A stretch of 64,000 bases of DNA from an uncultured Aquimarina sp. (GCA_947498765.1 CANMLG010000049.1:26283-90282); one strand, 5' to 3'; positions 1 through 8,290 are shown, numbered from the stretch's first letter. Numbers and translations: made by a program. Notes: a model not told the origin generated them from the sequence alone.

Positions 1-1257
1 CTTTCAAATAAGGAGCGAAATGCGCTTGAAAAAAAAGCACTACAAGATCCTTTTGATGCTGATGCTTTAGAAGGTTTAGAAACTCTTTCTGCTCAAGAAT
101 TAGATACCGATATGGTTTTTTTAAAACAAGCTTTAACTAACAGAACCAAAAAAACGCGGAGATCATTTCCAATTTTTAAAATTGCAGCTTCTATACTATT
201 AGTTGTTGGATTAGGAAGCTTGTTGTATACCATAAACACCTCAAAAAATGCTCACCAAAAATTAACCAAAATAGAAGATTCCAAAGAAAATTCTGATTAT
301 GTTTTCATTGATCCGAGAGACACTCATTTTGACACGCTACCACCTCAAATAGATTCAACACAAATAGTAGTTCAAGATCAAAATTTTGACATTGATTATA
401 GTGTAAAGGAAGAAAACATTTCAATTACACCTCATAAAACTCCGAAATCAGTTCTAGAAACTAAAAACAAAAAAGCAGCATCCAACAAAATAAAGTCGTC
501 TGACATTATTAAGGATGAAGAAATTACAATAAAAGCTATAACCAAAAAAAATATTGACACCATTCAGGTTTCAGGTATTGTTACTGATAGCAATGGAACA
601 CCTTTACCTGGTGCCGAAATAAAAATTATAGGTACCAACATTACAACTACAACAGACTTTGATGGAAAATTCACGCTAATTTCTCCCAAAAAGGCTTCAT
701 TAGCTATTAATTATATTGGATTCAAAAAAACGGCTATTCGTGCAGAGGACCAAATAGCAATCATATTACACGAAGATATTTCTGAATTAGAAGAAGTACA
801 GATTATAGGTTATAGTGCTACAAAAAGAGCAGAACAAACAGGAGTAATTAGTTCAATAAAATCAGAAAAAATACAACAATCTAAAGCAATTGTTATTGAA
901 GAAACCCTGAGCGAAAAAGTTGCTGGAGTGCAAGTTGAGGCTTCTCCCCAACAAGATTCAGAAACTATGCAGGCAGCTTCAATTCCTCCAAACGGATCAA
1001 TAGATGCCTTTAAAACTTGGGTCTATAAACAACTTGATCCATCAATTTTTAAAGCAAATAAGTCCTATAGCATTAACACTTCATTTACCGTAAACACAAA
1101 GGGTGGAATTTCAAACATTAAAATACTTACCAAACTTGACCGTTCAATTAAAAAAGAATTCAAAAAAGCGCTATTATCAAGTCCCAATTGGAAACCTGCC
1201 TATAAAAATGCTGAAGCTATAGAAGAAGAAGTTAGACTTGTTTTTAAAATCAATTAA
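1..1257 (+). CDS. 5'-truncated membrane protein with carboxypeptidase-like regulatory domain and SusC-plug-like segment
   Basis: The reading frame is open from base 1, so the start lies before the window; the ATG at 112 is internal. After a charged N-terminal part there is one membrane segment (about 185-245), then a low-complexity linker, then a CarboxypepD_reg-like beta domain starting at VSGIVTDSNGTPLPGAEI. This is followed by LEEVQIIGYSATKRAEQTG and a VAGVQVE segment, which match the TonB box and plug start of SusC receptors. The C-terminal 70 residues resemble a TonB C-terminal fold (VNTKGGISNIKI). The N-terminal layout (cytoplasmic stretch, one helix, periplasmic domain) is like an anti-sigma or TonB-type protein. 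It ends tail to tail with the next gene, overlapping by 8 bases. Function is inferred, not known. Confidence 0.75.
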   Translation, partial: LSNKERNALEKKALQDPFDADALEGLETLSAQELDTDMVFLKQALTNRTKKTRRSFPIFKIAASILLVVGLGSLLYTINTSKNAHQKLTKIEDSKENSDYVFIDPRDTHFDTLPPQIDSTQIVVQDQNFDIDYSVKEENISITPHKTPKSVLETKNKKAASNKIKSSDIIKDEEITIKAITKKNIDTIQVSGIVTDSNGTPLPGAEIKIIGTNITTTTDFDGKFTLISPKKASLAINYIGFKKTAIRAEDQIAIILHEDISELEEVQIIGYSATKRAEQTGVISSIKSEKIQQSKAIVIEETLSEKVAGVQVEASPQQDSETMQAASIPPNGSIDAFKTWVYKQLDPSIFKANKSYSINTSFTVNTKGGISNIKILTKLDRSIKKEFKKALLSSPNWKPAYKNAEAIEEEVRLVFKIN

Positions 1258-2047
1258 TTTCTTTTAACATTTTTTTTGCTGCTTCACTTTTATATTGTGA
1301 TGGATGCCGAATTACTAAATTTAAAGTTTCTTCCAACTTTATCTTCTCTTCCATTTTAAGATACACTAAAGATTTATACCACAAAGCTTTAGGAGCATCT
1401 ATAGATTCTGACGTCAATAATTTGTCAAAATTTGTAAGTGCTAATTCGGGTTGATTAAGCTGTAAATAGGACATTCCGATATAGGTATAAGCTATTGGAT
1501 TCGCATCTTTATATTGATTCAAATATTCTTTTAAAATAGTTACTGTTTTGGTATAATCTTGCTTTTTAAAAGCATTAATTCCTTTATCAAAGTCACTATT
1601 TATTTGAGTCCCTCGGGTAGTAAATGAAGGCAGTTCATTTTCATTATAATACTGCTCAAATAATTCGTTATAACTCTTTTTACCATATAAAGTAACCAAA
1701 CTAAAAAGAAGCAAAAAACTAGCCGCTACTACTAAACCATATTTAAAAAAATTAGGCTTCTTTTTTTTAATAAAAACTGTTCTCGCTTTTACTAATTTAT
1801 TTTCAATTTCAATGGCCTCATCTGACTTAAAATAAGCCTCTAGCGCTTGTTTATCTTTAGGATTAAAACTGTTAGTTGAGGTATCCCACGAACGAGTATT
1901 GAAATGTAAGTTTATGGATTTATGCACCGCTACTTCTTCACGTAATTCGGCATTGTTTTTTAATTCCGATTCAAAAAGTGCTTTTTGATCAGCGGTCATA
2001 CTGCCGTTTAAATAAGCTTCTATTTTTAGATATATTTCTTCTTCCAT
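1250..2047 (-). CDS. Membrane TPR protein, probable anti-sigma partner
   Basis: This 265-residue protein starts with an acidic segment like the N-terminus of flavobacterial anti-sigma proteins (NGSMTADQKALFESELKN). It has one transmembrane helix at about 105-121 (FKYGLVVAASFLLLFSLVTL) and then two or three TPR-like helical pairs (DFDKGINAFKKQDYTKTV, AYTYIGMSYLQLNQPELAL). The ATG overlaps the stop of the upstream sigma factor gene by one base, so the two are translationally coupled. The inferred role is to hold the sigma factor at the membrane with the TPR part sensing from the periplasm. The family assignment is from layout and neighbours; no direct evidence of sigma binding is visible. Confidence 0.75.
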   Translation of the reverse strand: MEEEIYLKIEAYLNGSMTADQKALFESELKNNAELREEVAVHKSINLHFNTRSWDTSTNSFNPKDKQALEAYFKSDEAIEIENKLVKARTVFIKKKKPNFFKYGLVVAASFLLLFSLVTLYGKKSYNELFEQYYNENELPSFTTRGTQINSDFDKGINAFKKQDYTKTVTILKEYLNQYKDANPIAYTYIGMSYLQLNQPELALTNFDKLLTSESIDAPKALWYKSLVYLKMEEKIKLEETLNLVIRHPSQYKSEAAKKMLKEIN

Positions 2048-2616
2048 TATTTTGCCAAATTAGTATACCTTGTATCTTTTTTTACAAGTGCTGCTAAACT
2101 TTTTTTACATTTAAACACACGCTGAAAAGCTACATTTTCGGAAGCATAATTAAATTTTTCTACAATTTCAGAATAGGGTGTTTTTTTAAAATACGCTTTT
2201 AATAATTTCTTACAATTTTCAGATAAAAGGGCTATCTTTTCTTCAAAAAGTTCCCAACGTTCTTGTTCTAAAATAAAATTACTATTGTCAGTCTCCTTAT
2301 TATTTAGTTCTAATATCTGCTCGTTTCTTACCCTTTTTTTTCTAAACGACAACTCTTTCATCCATAAGTTTTTACAAACAACATATAGGTAACCTTCAAA
2401 ACTGGATTTAATTTCAAAATTTCTGACTTTTACACGTGCAGTCAATTGAAAAAGAGCGGTATGGAATATTTCTTCGGCATCTTCATAAGTACCGTTGTTA
2501 GATTTTATGTAGGAAACAATATTAGAAAAGTTTTTTTCATATATCTTTAGAATGATTTTTTCTTTCCCAGACAAAAGTCCTTCTAAGTAAATTTGATTTT
2601 TATCTTTTTGCATCAA
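2047..2616 (-). CDS. RNA polymerase sigma factor, sigma-70 family (ECF type)
   Basis: The 189-residue protein has the region 2 pattern YEDAEEIFHTALFQLTARV followed by a region 2.4-like FEGYLYVVCKNLWMKELSF, and a C-terminal region 4 helix-turn-helix (CKKLLKAYFKKTPYSEIVEKF, ASENVAFQRVFKCKKSL). Length is normal for ECF factors. It is divergent from the lipoprotein/CHAT genes (77 bases between the start codons), and is coupled to the TPR membrane protein downstream. The shared intergenic region makes it likely that it controls both arms of the locus. Bacteroidota often pair this kind of sigma factor with TPR and CHAT genes. Confidence 0.85.
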   Translation of the reverse strand: MMQKDKNQIYLEGLLSGKEKIILKIYEKNFSNIVSYIKSNNGTYEDAEEIFHTALFQLTARVKVRNFEIKSSFEGYLYVVCKNLWMKELSFRKKRVRNEQILELNNKETDNSNFILEQERWELFEEKIALLSENCKKLLKAYFKKTPYSEIVEKFNYASENVAFQRVFKCKKSLAALVKKDTRYTNLAK

Positions 2617-2693
2617 TATTATAGTATTCTTTGGGTAAGAAAACAGTTTTGAATCAACAATGTTTAAAATATAACTCTTTAACTATAGAATTT

Positions 2694-3173
2694 ATGACTT
2701 ATAAAAGCATTTTTTTTAAACTAACAGCTATCATTCTATTAATTAGCTGCTCTAATGATGATATTTTAATAGAAGACACTGATATAGCGACTTCGACATC
2801 ACAGGTAACGCTTAATAAAATAAATATTAGCATATCAAATAACACATTAAACCATAACGAATTTAATAATAAAAATGATACTCCAATTTTTTTAAGACCA
2901 TGCAATGAGTTTACGTACCGGGAATTTTTACATAAATATAAAGAAGTAATTGCTCCTCAAGATACGCCAACGTACTATCGGCAAGCTTTAATAAACAGAA
3001 GAGAAACGCAACTCAGAATATATAGATCTGAAGGAGCGTGTTCCTCGATTAAAATTCCTTTAAAAATCGATATTTTTTACGATACTGCGGATCAATTGTT
3101 CAAAGAGATATGGTATTTTAAACCTGCAAAACCAGGTGGAGGCGAAGAACAAGATGACGTGGATTCTGATTAA
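2694..3173 (+). CDS. Small lipoprotein with Gly-Gly-acidic C-terminal tail
   Basis: The start at 2694 is preferred over upstream codons because it gives a clean lipoprotein signal: MTYKSIFFKLTAIILLISC, with the lipobox LISC. The mature part (about 140 residues) is hydrophilic, with two cysteines (in RPCNEF and EGACSSIKIP) that could pair. The protein ends in PGGGEEQDDVDSD. The next gene encodes a related protein with the same cysteine spacing pattern, the same SIKIP motif and nearly the same tail, so the two are diverged duplicates. I do not recognise the family. Position between a sigma factor and a CHAT protease suggests a partner or substrate of the protease, which is an inference. Confidence 0.75.
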   Translation: MTYKSIFFKLTAIILLISCSNDDILIEDTDIATSTSQVTLNKINISISNNTLNHNEFNNKNDTPIFLRPCNEFTYREFLHKYKEVIAPQDTPTYYRQALINRRETQLRIYRSEGACSSIKIPLKIDIFYDTADQLFKEIWYFKPAKPGGGEEQDDVDSD

Positions 3174-3196
3174 AAATTAACATTAAAAAATTTACA

Positions 3197-3691
3197 ATGC
3201 TCAAAAAAATAACACAAACTATGGCTATACTGCTAACTATTATTAGTTGTACCGCTGAAGATCATTTTGAAGATGTTACTGATAGTAATAATTTAATTAT
3301 ATCCAAAAACTCACAAAAAAAACAAATTCCTGTATTTTGCTCTCATGAATACCAGCAATTTATGCATGTATATACAGAGACCACATTAATTAAAATAGCT
3401 CTACCAATTTCCATTACCTCAGATACTGATCGCTTAAACCCTGTAACCAAAGTGAATTCTATAAAAAAGTCGCTACCCATCAAGGACTTTAAAAAAGTAC
3501 TAGAACAAAGGCATAAATTAAAAAAGAAATATGATACAATGGGTAATTGTCCTAGTATAAAAATACCCAAAACAAAAAAAATACAATATAATACAAAACT
3601 AAAAGCGTACATCGAATATTGGGAAAAAAAGGTTGGAGTTCCTGCTCCCAGAGGAGGTGAAGAGCAAGATGATTTAGATTCTCCCGATTAA
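3197..3691 (+). CDS. Small lipoprotein, paralogue of the preceding gene
   Basis: This 164-residue protein has a lipoprotein signal (MLKKITQTMAILLTIISC) and a hydrophilic body. Two cysteines sit in VFCSHEYQQF and GNCPSIKIP, in the same order as in the gene before it, and the C-terminus reads PRGGEEQDDLDSPD, close to the tail of its neighbour. Apart from these motifs the two sequences have drifted far apart, so the shared positions are likely under selection. It lies 23 bases after its paralogue and 28 bases before the CHAT gene, consistent with one transcript. Function is unknown. Confidence 0.75.
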   Translation: MLKKITQTMAILLTIISCTAEDHFEDVTDSNNLIISKNSQKKQIPVFCSHEYQQFMHVYTETTLIKIALPISITSDTDRLNPVTKVNSIKKSLPIKDFKKVLEQRHKLKKKYDTMGNCPSIKIPKTKKIQYNTKLKAYIEYWEKKVGVPAPRGGEEQDDLDSPD

Positions 3692-3719
3692 CATTCGGTT
3701 CATTAATAACGCTTAACAA

Positions 3720-6515
3720 TTGTTTATTAAAAAACTTTTATTGTTCGTATTTATTTTTTTGATTGAAGAAAGTTCATTTTCTCAAACAAGTAATAATACT
3801 ATTGATTTATACAATAAAAATGAAAGTATTACTGAGAAGATAATCAAATCGGAGGCTTTACTCAAAAATTTTTCAAATAGAAAAGCTTATGCTGAAAAAG
3901 AAAAATTTATTGATCAGTACGCCAAATGGTTATATAAAAACAAACAATATGTAAAGGCTGTTGAACTAAAAAAATACCGCTCTAGTACTCCAATAATTGA
4001 CACCTTACTTTTTTGCAATCAATTGTTTTATGTAGGCTTATGCGAATATAAAATCAAACATTATGATCAGGCTATTAAAACCTTTGATGTATTAACTTCA
4101 TTAGCCCATACAAAAAGCAATTTATTAATTGCAAAATCCTACACCGAATTAGGCCGCTGTTACAATAAAAAAGGGGATTACTTTAATGCTATTAAAAATT
4201 ACCAATTAGGACAATCCCTTTTAATTAAAAACAACGAACTGAACAGACTACTTATAAACTATATAAATACGAGTCAAGCTTACGTAAATTTAGAAACAAA
4301 AAACAGTTATTTTGAATCATTAAAGTATCAACTTAAAGCAGATTCTCTATCAAAAAAAATAAAAACACAAAACAAGTATACATATTACATAAAAAAAGGG
4401 ATTGCTCGGTTTTATAATAGAGATGAAACTTTAGATATCAATACCGCTTCTTTTTATTATCATCAAGCTTTAAAAATTGCAAAAAAGTTACAAGATTCAT
4501 TCAAAATTGCCGAAATACATAGCCATTTAGGAAATCTTTATAACACGACCAATCCAACATTAAGCATAAAATTTCAATCAAAAAGCTTAGTGTTTTCCAA
4601 CCAAAAAGATAGTATTCAAAATTATGCTATACATGCAAATTTAGGATTTGCACATATGCTTAACGAAGATTTTGACACTTCTTTAAAGCATTACTTTACT
4701 GCTATTGAATATATCACAGGATTTGAAATTCAACAACTAGCCTATTTATTAAACAAAAGAAAAAGCATAACGCGACAACATAATACAGATTATCTTTTAA
4801 AAGTATTAAAAGAGTTAGCTACTTTATATTTAAAAAAATACAATAAAGACTGTAACCAAATTCATTTAAAAAACTGTTTAGAATTATACCATTTTGCTGA
4901 TCAAATTTTAGAATTGATTCGCACTCAAAGTAATGAGCTTAAATCTAAACTTTTTTGGCGTAAACAAAGTGCAGAAGTGTATAGTAAAGCCATTGAGATT
5001 TGTTATTTATTAAAAAAACCTAATCAAGCCTTTTACTTTATGGAAAAAAGCAAGGCGTTGCTATTAATTGAGAATGTAAAATCACAACACTTAAAACAGT
5101 CACTAAAAATACATCCTTACTTAATTGAAAAAGAAAACCTACTAAAAAAAGAAATTTATCAATTAGAAAAAAACAACCAAAACCCTAAACATAAAGATTC
5201 GGTCAATTTAATTTTATTTTCAAAACAACGACACCTCAAAAACGTGCAAGATAGTATTGAATTTGAGTTATCAAAATACCCACATACACCATATAAAATT
5301 GATGTTATAAGTTTGGCAGAAACGCAACAAACGCTAAAGGAGAATGAAGTTCTTATTGAATATAGCATTAACACCTATAATGATCATGCTAAAATAACAT
5401 CACAAAATAAATACCTACATATTATTCCAGAAAGTGACTATGGAATAAAAAAGGTGTATAATTCCTACGGAATACTAATTACACGCAATACAGTTGATTT
5501 TTTTAACATTAAAAACCCCTCAACATTACAAAAAGAACTTCAATCATTTACCACTAAAATTTCTAAACCATTTCAATTAAACCAAGATTTTTTAACCTAT
5601 AAAAAACAAGCGCTACAGATTTTTAAAAACTTATTTCCATCAAAAGATATTCTAGAAAAAATTAAAAATAAAAAGCTCACCATCATTCCCGATAGTTATT
5701 TAAACTACCTTTCTTTTGATGCTTTATTGGTACAAGAAAATGAAAAAACAAACTATTTAATAGAACAAAATGAAATTAGCTATACCTATTCCAATACGTT
5801 TTTAAATCAAATTAAAAAACAAAAACCAACATCAAATTTATCACTTCTTAGTGTTGCTCCTATACAATTTGATTATTTAAAATTAGCTAAATTAGATCAC
5901 AGTAAAAACGAAATACACCAACTTCAAAAACATTTCAAAAACACTGAATTTATTTTTAATAATGCTACAAAATCAAATTTTATTTCAGCCTTGCCAAAAT
6001 ATGATTTGATCCACCTTGCGACCCATGCCAATGCTCAAGATTCTATAGTACCTTGGATCGCTTTTCATAAAGAAAAACTGACATTAGACGAAATCTATTT
6101 GTATAAAAACAAAGCAAAACTAGTAGTGTTAAGCGCATGCAACACTTTACTCGGAAAACAAGAACAAGGCGAAGGTGTAATGAGTTTAGCCAGAGGATTT
6201 TTCCATTCGGGAGCAGAAAGTGTAGTATCCTCCCTATGGAATGTAGACGACAAGGCAACTGCTAAAATAATGGATACTTTTTATGCACACTTAAAAAATG
6301 GAAAGTCTAAAGCTACTGCATTGAGAAATGCTAAATTAGCTTACCTCAAAAACCATAGCTTATCTGAAAGAGCACCTTACTATTGGGCTTCCTTAGTACT
6401 TTTAGGTAATAATGATCCTTTAATAAAATCTTTACATACAAATTGGTGGTATGGACTCCTCGCTATAGCAATTAGCCTTTTTATTATGGCGCTTTTCAAA
6501 AAATACATCTTTTAA
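3720..6515 (+). CDS. Membrane-anchored TPR-CHAT protease (caspase-like)
   Basis: This 931-residue protein has a TTG start followed by a signal peptide (LLLFVFIFLIEESSFSQ), about 400 residues of TPR-like repeats, a coiled-coil linker, and a C-terminal CHAT domain (about 660-900). The catalytic dyad is visible: His769 in HLATHA and Cys807 in VLSACNT, followed by the family motif GAESVVSSLWNVDD. A final hydrophobic helix (WWYGLLAIAISLFIMALF) and a short basic tail anchor it. Predicted topology puts the protease outside the cytoplasm. CHAT domains are caspase-family cysteine peptidases. The upstream lipoproteins are candidate substrates or regulators. The exact start is uncertain because no ATG fits the signal peptide. 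Confidence 0.88.
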   Translation: MFIKKLLLFVFIFLIEESSFSQTSNNTIDLYNKNESITEKIIKSEALLKNFSNRKAYAEKEKFIDQYAKWLYKNKQYVKAVELKKYRSSTPIIDTLLFCNQLFYVGLCEYKIKHYDQAIKTFDVLTSLAHTKSNLLIAKSYTELGRCYNKKGDYFNAIKNYQLGQSLLIKNNELNRLLINYINTSQAYVNLETKNSYFESLKYQLKADSLSKKIKTQNKYTYYIKKGIARFYNRDETLDINTASFYYHQALKIAKKLQDSFKIAEIHSHLGNLYNTTNPTLSIKFQSKSLVFSNQKDSIQNYAIHANLGFAHMLNEDFDTSLKHYFTAIEYITGFEIQQLAYLLNKRKSITRQHNTDYLLKVLKELATLYLKKYNKDCNQIHLKNCLELYHFADQILELIRTQSNELKSKLFWRKQSAEVYSKAIEICYLLKKPNQAFYFMEKSKALLLIENVKSQHLKQSLKIHPYLIEKENLLKKEIYQLEKNNQNPKHKDSVNLILFSKQRHLKNVQDSIEFELSKYPHTPYKIDVISLAETQQTLKENEVLIEYSINTYNDHAKITSQNKYLHIIPESDYGIKKVYNSYGILITRNTVDFFNIKNPSTLQKELQSFTTKISKPFQLNQDFLTYKKQALQIFKNLFPSKDILEKIKNKKLTIIPDSYLNYLSFDALLVQENEKTNYLIEQNEISYTYSNTFLNQIKKQKPTSNLSLLSVAPIQFDYLKLAKLDHSKNEIHQLQKHFKNTEFIFNNATKSNFISALPKYDLIHLATHANAQDSIVPWIAFHKEKLTLDEIYLYKNKAKLVVLSACNTLLGKQEQGEGVMSLARGFFHSGAESVVSSLWNVDDKATAKIMDTFYAHLKNGKSKATALRNAKLAYLKNHSLSERAPYYWASLVLLGNNDPLIKSLHTNWWYGLLAIAISLFIMALFKKYIF

Positions 6516-6587
6516 TCAATTGATTGAATAACGAACTTAATTAACTTGAATGCGAAAGAAATTTAGTTAGGATTTTATATCAAGAAT

Positions 6588-7010
6588 CATCTTGTTTTTG
6601 GAGTATTTCCTGATTTTTTTCATTTAGGTTTTTATTAGACTAATGGTGTAAATAACCTTTCTTATTTCTAAAGAAAAATCAAAGAATACAGTAAATTCTT
6701 CCCAATTATTTTGCCATAATTGTACCTCATATGGATATTTACCTTTCCTTTTTTGGGCAAATCGATCAAGTTCAGCTTTGGCTATACTGGTTTTTTACTT
6801 TTTCGATTGTAACCCATTGCGTACATTATCACTGTTACGATAACCCTTTTAAAGTAACCCAAAATGAGCATCTATTTATACTTGGAGCATTACTTCTAAA
6901 GCAGCACTGTAGCACTGTGTAAATCTTTAAAATAGATTACTTAAATCTTCTTCTGTATTTGAGCCTCCCAATAGACCTCTTTTTAAAAATTGTTTGTTTA
7001 AATCATCCAT
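6588..7010 (-). pseudogene. IS256-family (mutator) transposase remnant
   Basis: On the minus strand the ATG at 7010 opens MDDLNKQFLKRGLLGG and NTEEDLSNLF, then after a stop comes a segment like the IS256 N-terminus (LEVMLQV-stop-IDAHFG, SDNVRNG). An internal deletion then joins it to the C-terminal part: AKAELDRFAQKRKGKYPYEV, LWQNNWEEFTVFFDF, EIRKVIYT, and after another stop IRKYSKNKM. These match the family order (large central part missing). Several stops and the deletion make it clearly dead. No inverted repeats could be assigned. Confidence 0.82.
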
Positions 7011-7099
7011 AATAAAAATACTGTGCTATAAAGTTATACAAAAAATTAGGCGTAGTTTTAAAACCACGCCTAATTTCTGTTTACACAGTTTTTAGGACA

Positions 7100-7243
7100 C
7101 TAAAGATTAAATGGTTTAACTTTTGGCAATTCAATTACTTTTTGTATCGCTCCACTACCATCAATTATTGTTGCTCCCTTAATACTTTTTTGTTGGTTTT
7201 TTCCTAAAACTTGTACTTTTTTTGAATTTAAAAAATCTTTCAT
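7100..7243 (-). CDS. Small peptide with bacteriocin/RiPP-type leader
   Basis: This 47-residue reading frame starts MKDFLNSKKVQVLGKNQQ, then KSIKGA, then a short tail TIIDGSGAIQKVIELPKVKP. The leader pattern (Leu, Val-x-x-Leu, Lys-x-x-Gln-x-x-Ile-x-Gly-Ala) is the classic one seen in Bacteroidota peptide precursors that are cut after a double-glycine-type site, here Gly-Ala. It lies about 0.8 kb upstream of, and opposite to, the radical SAM RiPP cluster, whose exporter carries a C39 leader peptidase. It is framed by two decayed transposases, so it may be a stranded precursor. No maturase is adjacent on its own strand. Confidence 0.6.
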   Translation of the reverse strand: MKDFLNSKKVQVLGKNQQKSIKGATIIDGSGAIQKVIELPKVKPFNL

Positions 7244-7362
7244 AATGATTTAAAATTTAAATAGTTAAAATTTAAATAAACATATCACAGTTTCTTTATT
7301 TTACGTCACAAAAAAAAGCTAATAAAAAGCTAAAAAAAATTAAATATTTTCTATAGCCAAAT

Positions 7363-7838
7363 TTGCGGTTATTCTATTGCTTTTTTAGGCTCTTTGTTTT
7401 AGTTACTTTGATAATTTTCAGAGTTTCAATGTCTGGATTAACACCTCTAGATAATATTATTTCAGAGAGTTATTTAATCCACTTATGTCGGTGTTTTCAT
7501 CTTTATAATAAAGTTTTTAAGAGTATCGCAACAACAGGAAAATCAACTATGGGTTGATTTTATGGTTTTTAAACTTCATATTATCATTAATCATAAAGTG
7601 GATGAACTAAATTTTACAATTGTTTAAGCCAATATAGATGATAGAACTCCTTTAGAAAATAAAGATTTCATGCCTAAAATATTTGTCAAGTAGAGCATTC
7701 TAGATATAGAAGCTTTGGGAACTTTATCTCAAATATGGTGGCTGGTCTAATTACATATAGTTGCTTACCGAAGAAACCTAGTCTAATATATCAAACTTAA
7801 AAAATAATCAATTAACTATTTTTTAATCGAACTCAGGT
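7363..7838 (+). pseudogene. IS982-family transposase remnant
   Basis: Readable pieces are NKVFKSIATTGKSTMG, then stop, then FYGFKLHIIINHKVDELNF, stop, ANIDDRTPLENKDFMPKIF, and after a deletion VEHSRYRSFGNFISN, MVAGLITYSCLPKKPSL ending in a stop at 7800. These match the second half of IS982-type transposases in order, with Trp-to-stop and Gln-to-stop changes and a missing block before the VEHSRYRS motif. An AT-rich sequence at about 7819-7838 containing aatcgaactcaggtt may be the right end. The 5' part is frame-shifted and poorly preserved. Confidence 0.8.
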
Positions 7839-8040
7839 TTTTAACCAAAAATGGAAATTCATAGTACACCCAGAAAAATAAATTATACCTTTTTTAACAT
7901 TTCAATGAAGTAAGATTTTGCAATCGAAAGAACATAACACTGTACACAAGTGATTAATTTTTTCACAAGAATCGCTGCGCAGCTAAAGGAGGAAGCCGAA
8001 AACCCTTTAATAGAGTAGGTAAAATATTAATTTAAATATT

Positions 8041-8223
8041 ATGAAAAAAAAATTTAAAATGAACGCTAGTAAGTTATCATTATGCGATTTTAAAAACCAT
8101 GCAATTGAGAGTAATATTACCTCTTCAATAGCTGGTGGTTTTCCGAAAATTACCCATGCAAAGTCAGTTATTCTGACTCCATTTGCAAAGGTTTCTGGCC
8201 CTATTTATAGCCAACAACAATAA
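8041..8223 (+). CDS. RiPP precursor peptide with double-glycine leader and aromatic-x-Lys core
   Basis: The 60-residue product has a 33-residue leader ending SSIAGG (Gly32-Gly33), the typical cleavage site of C39 peptidase exporters. The 27-residue core starts at Phe34 and contains FPK (34-36), HAK (39-41), FAK (48-50) and YSQ (56-58). Cyclophane-forming radical SAM enzymes join an aromatic residue to the residue two places later, so these are the likely crosslink sites, HAK and FAK being the most alike. The gene is 67 bases before the maturase and separated from it by a strong stem-loop. Assignment as precursor rests on size, leader and position; the crosslinks are inferred. Confidence 0.82.
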   Translation: MKKKFKMNASKLSLCDFKNHAIESNITSSIAGGFPKITHAKSVILTPFAKVSGPIYSQQQ

Positions 8224-8232
8224 CTTAACTTC

Positions 8233-8266
8233 ACTAATGCAATCAAATTTAAATGATTGCATTAGT
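8233..8266 (+). terminator. Stem-loop between precursor and maturase
   Basis: A perfect 13-base inverted repeat (actaatgcaatca / tgattgcattagt) with an 8-base loop follows the precursor stop by 9 bases. It is not followed by a clean T-run, so it is more likely a partial terminator or mRNA stabiliser that keeps precursor output above maturase output. Confidence 0.65.
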
Positions 8267-8290
8267 TTATAATTCTTAAAATAAAAAACA

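Noticed and set aside
2631..2693. Longer N-terminus for the first lipoprotein
   Set aside because: Starting at 2631 would bury the lipobox about 40 residues in. The ATG at 2694 gives a normal signal.
6731..6922. A 63-codon frame on the plus strand (MDIYLSFFGQ...)
   Set aside because: It is antisense to the IS256-type remnant, whose minus-strand pieces match a known transposase order. No support for a plus-strand gene.
7363..7557. A 64-codon frame treated as a stand-alone gene
   Set aside because: Its end (KVFKSIATTGKSTMG) is part of an IS982-type transposase that goes on after a stop, so it is a fragment of a dead gene.
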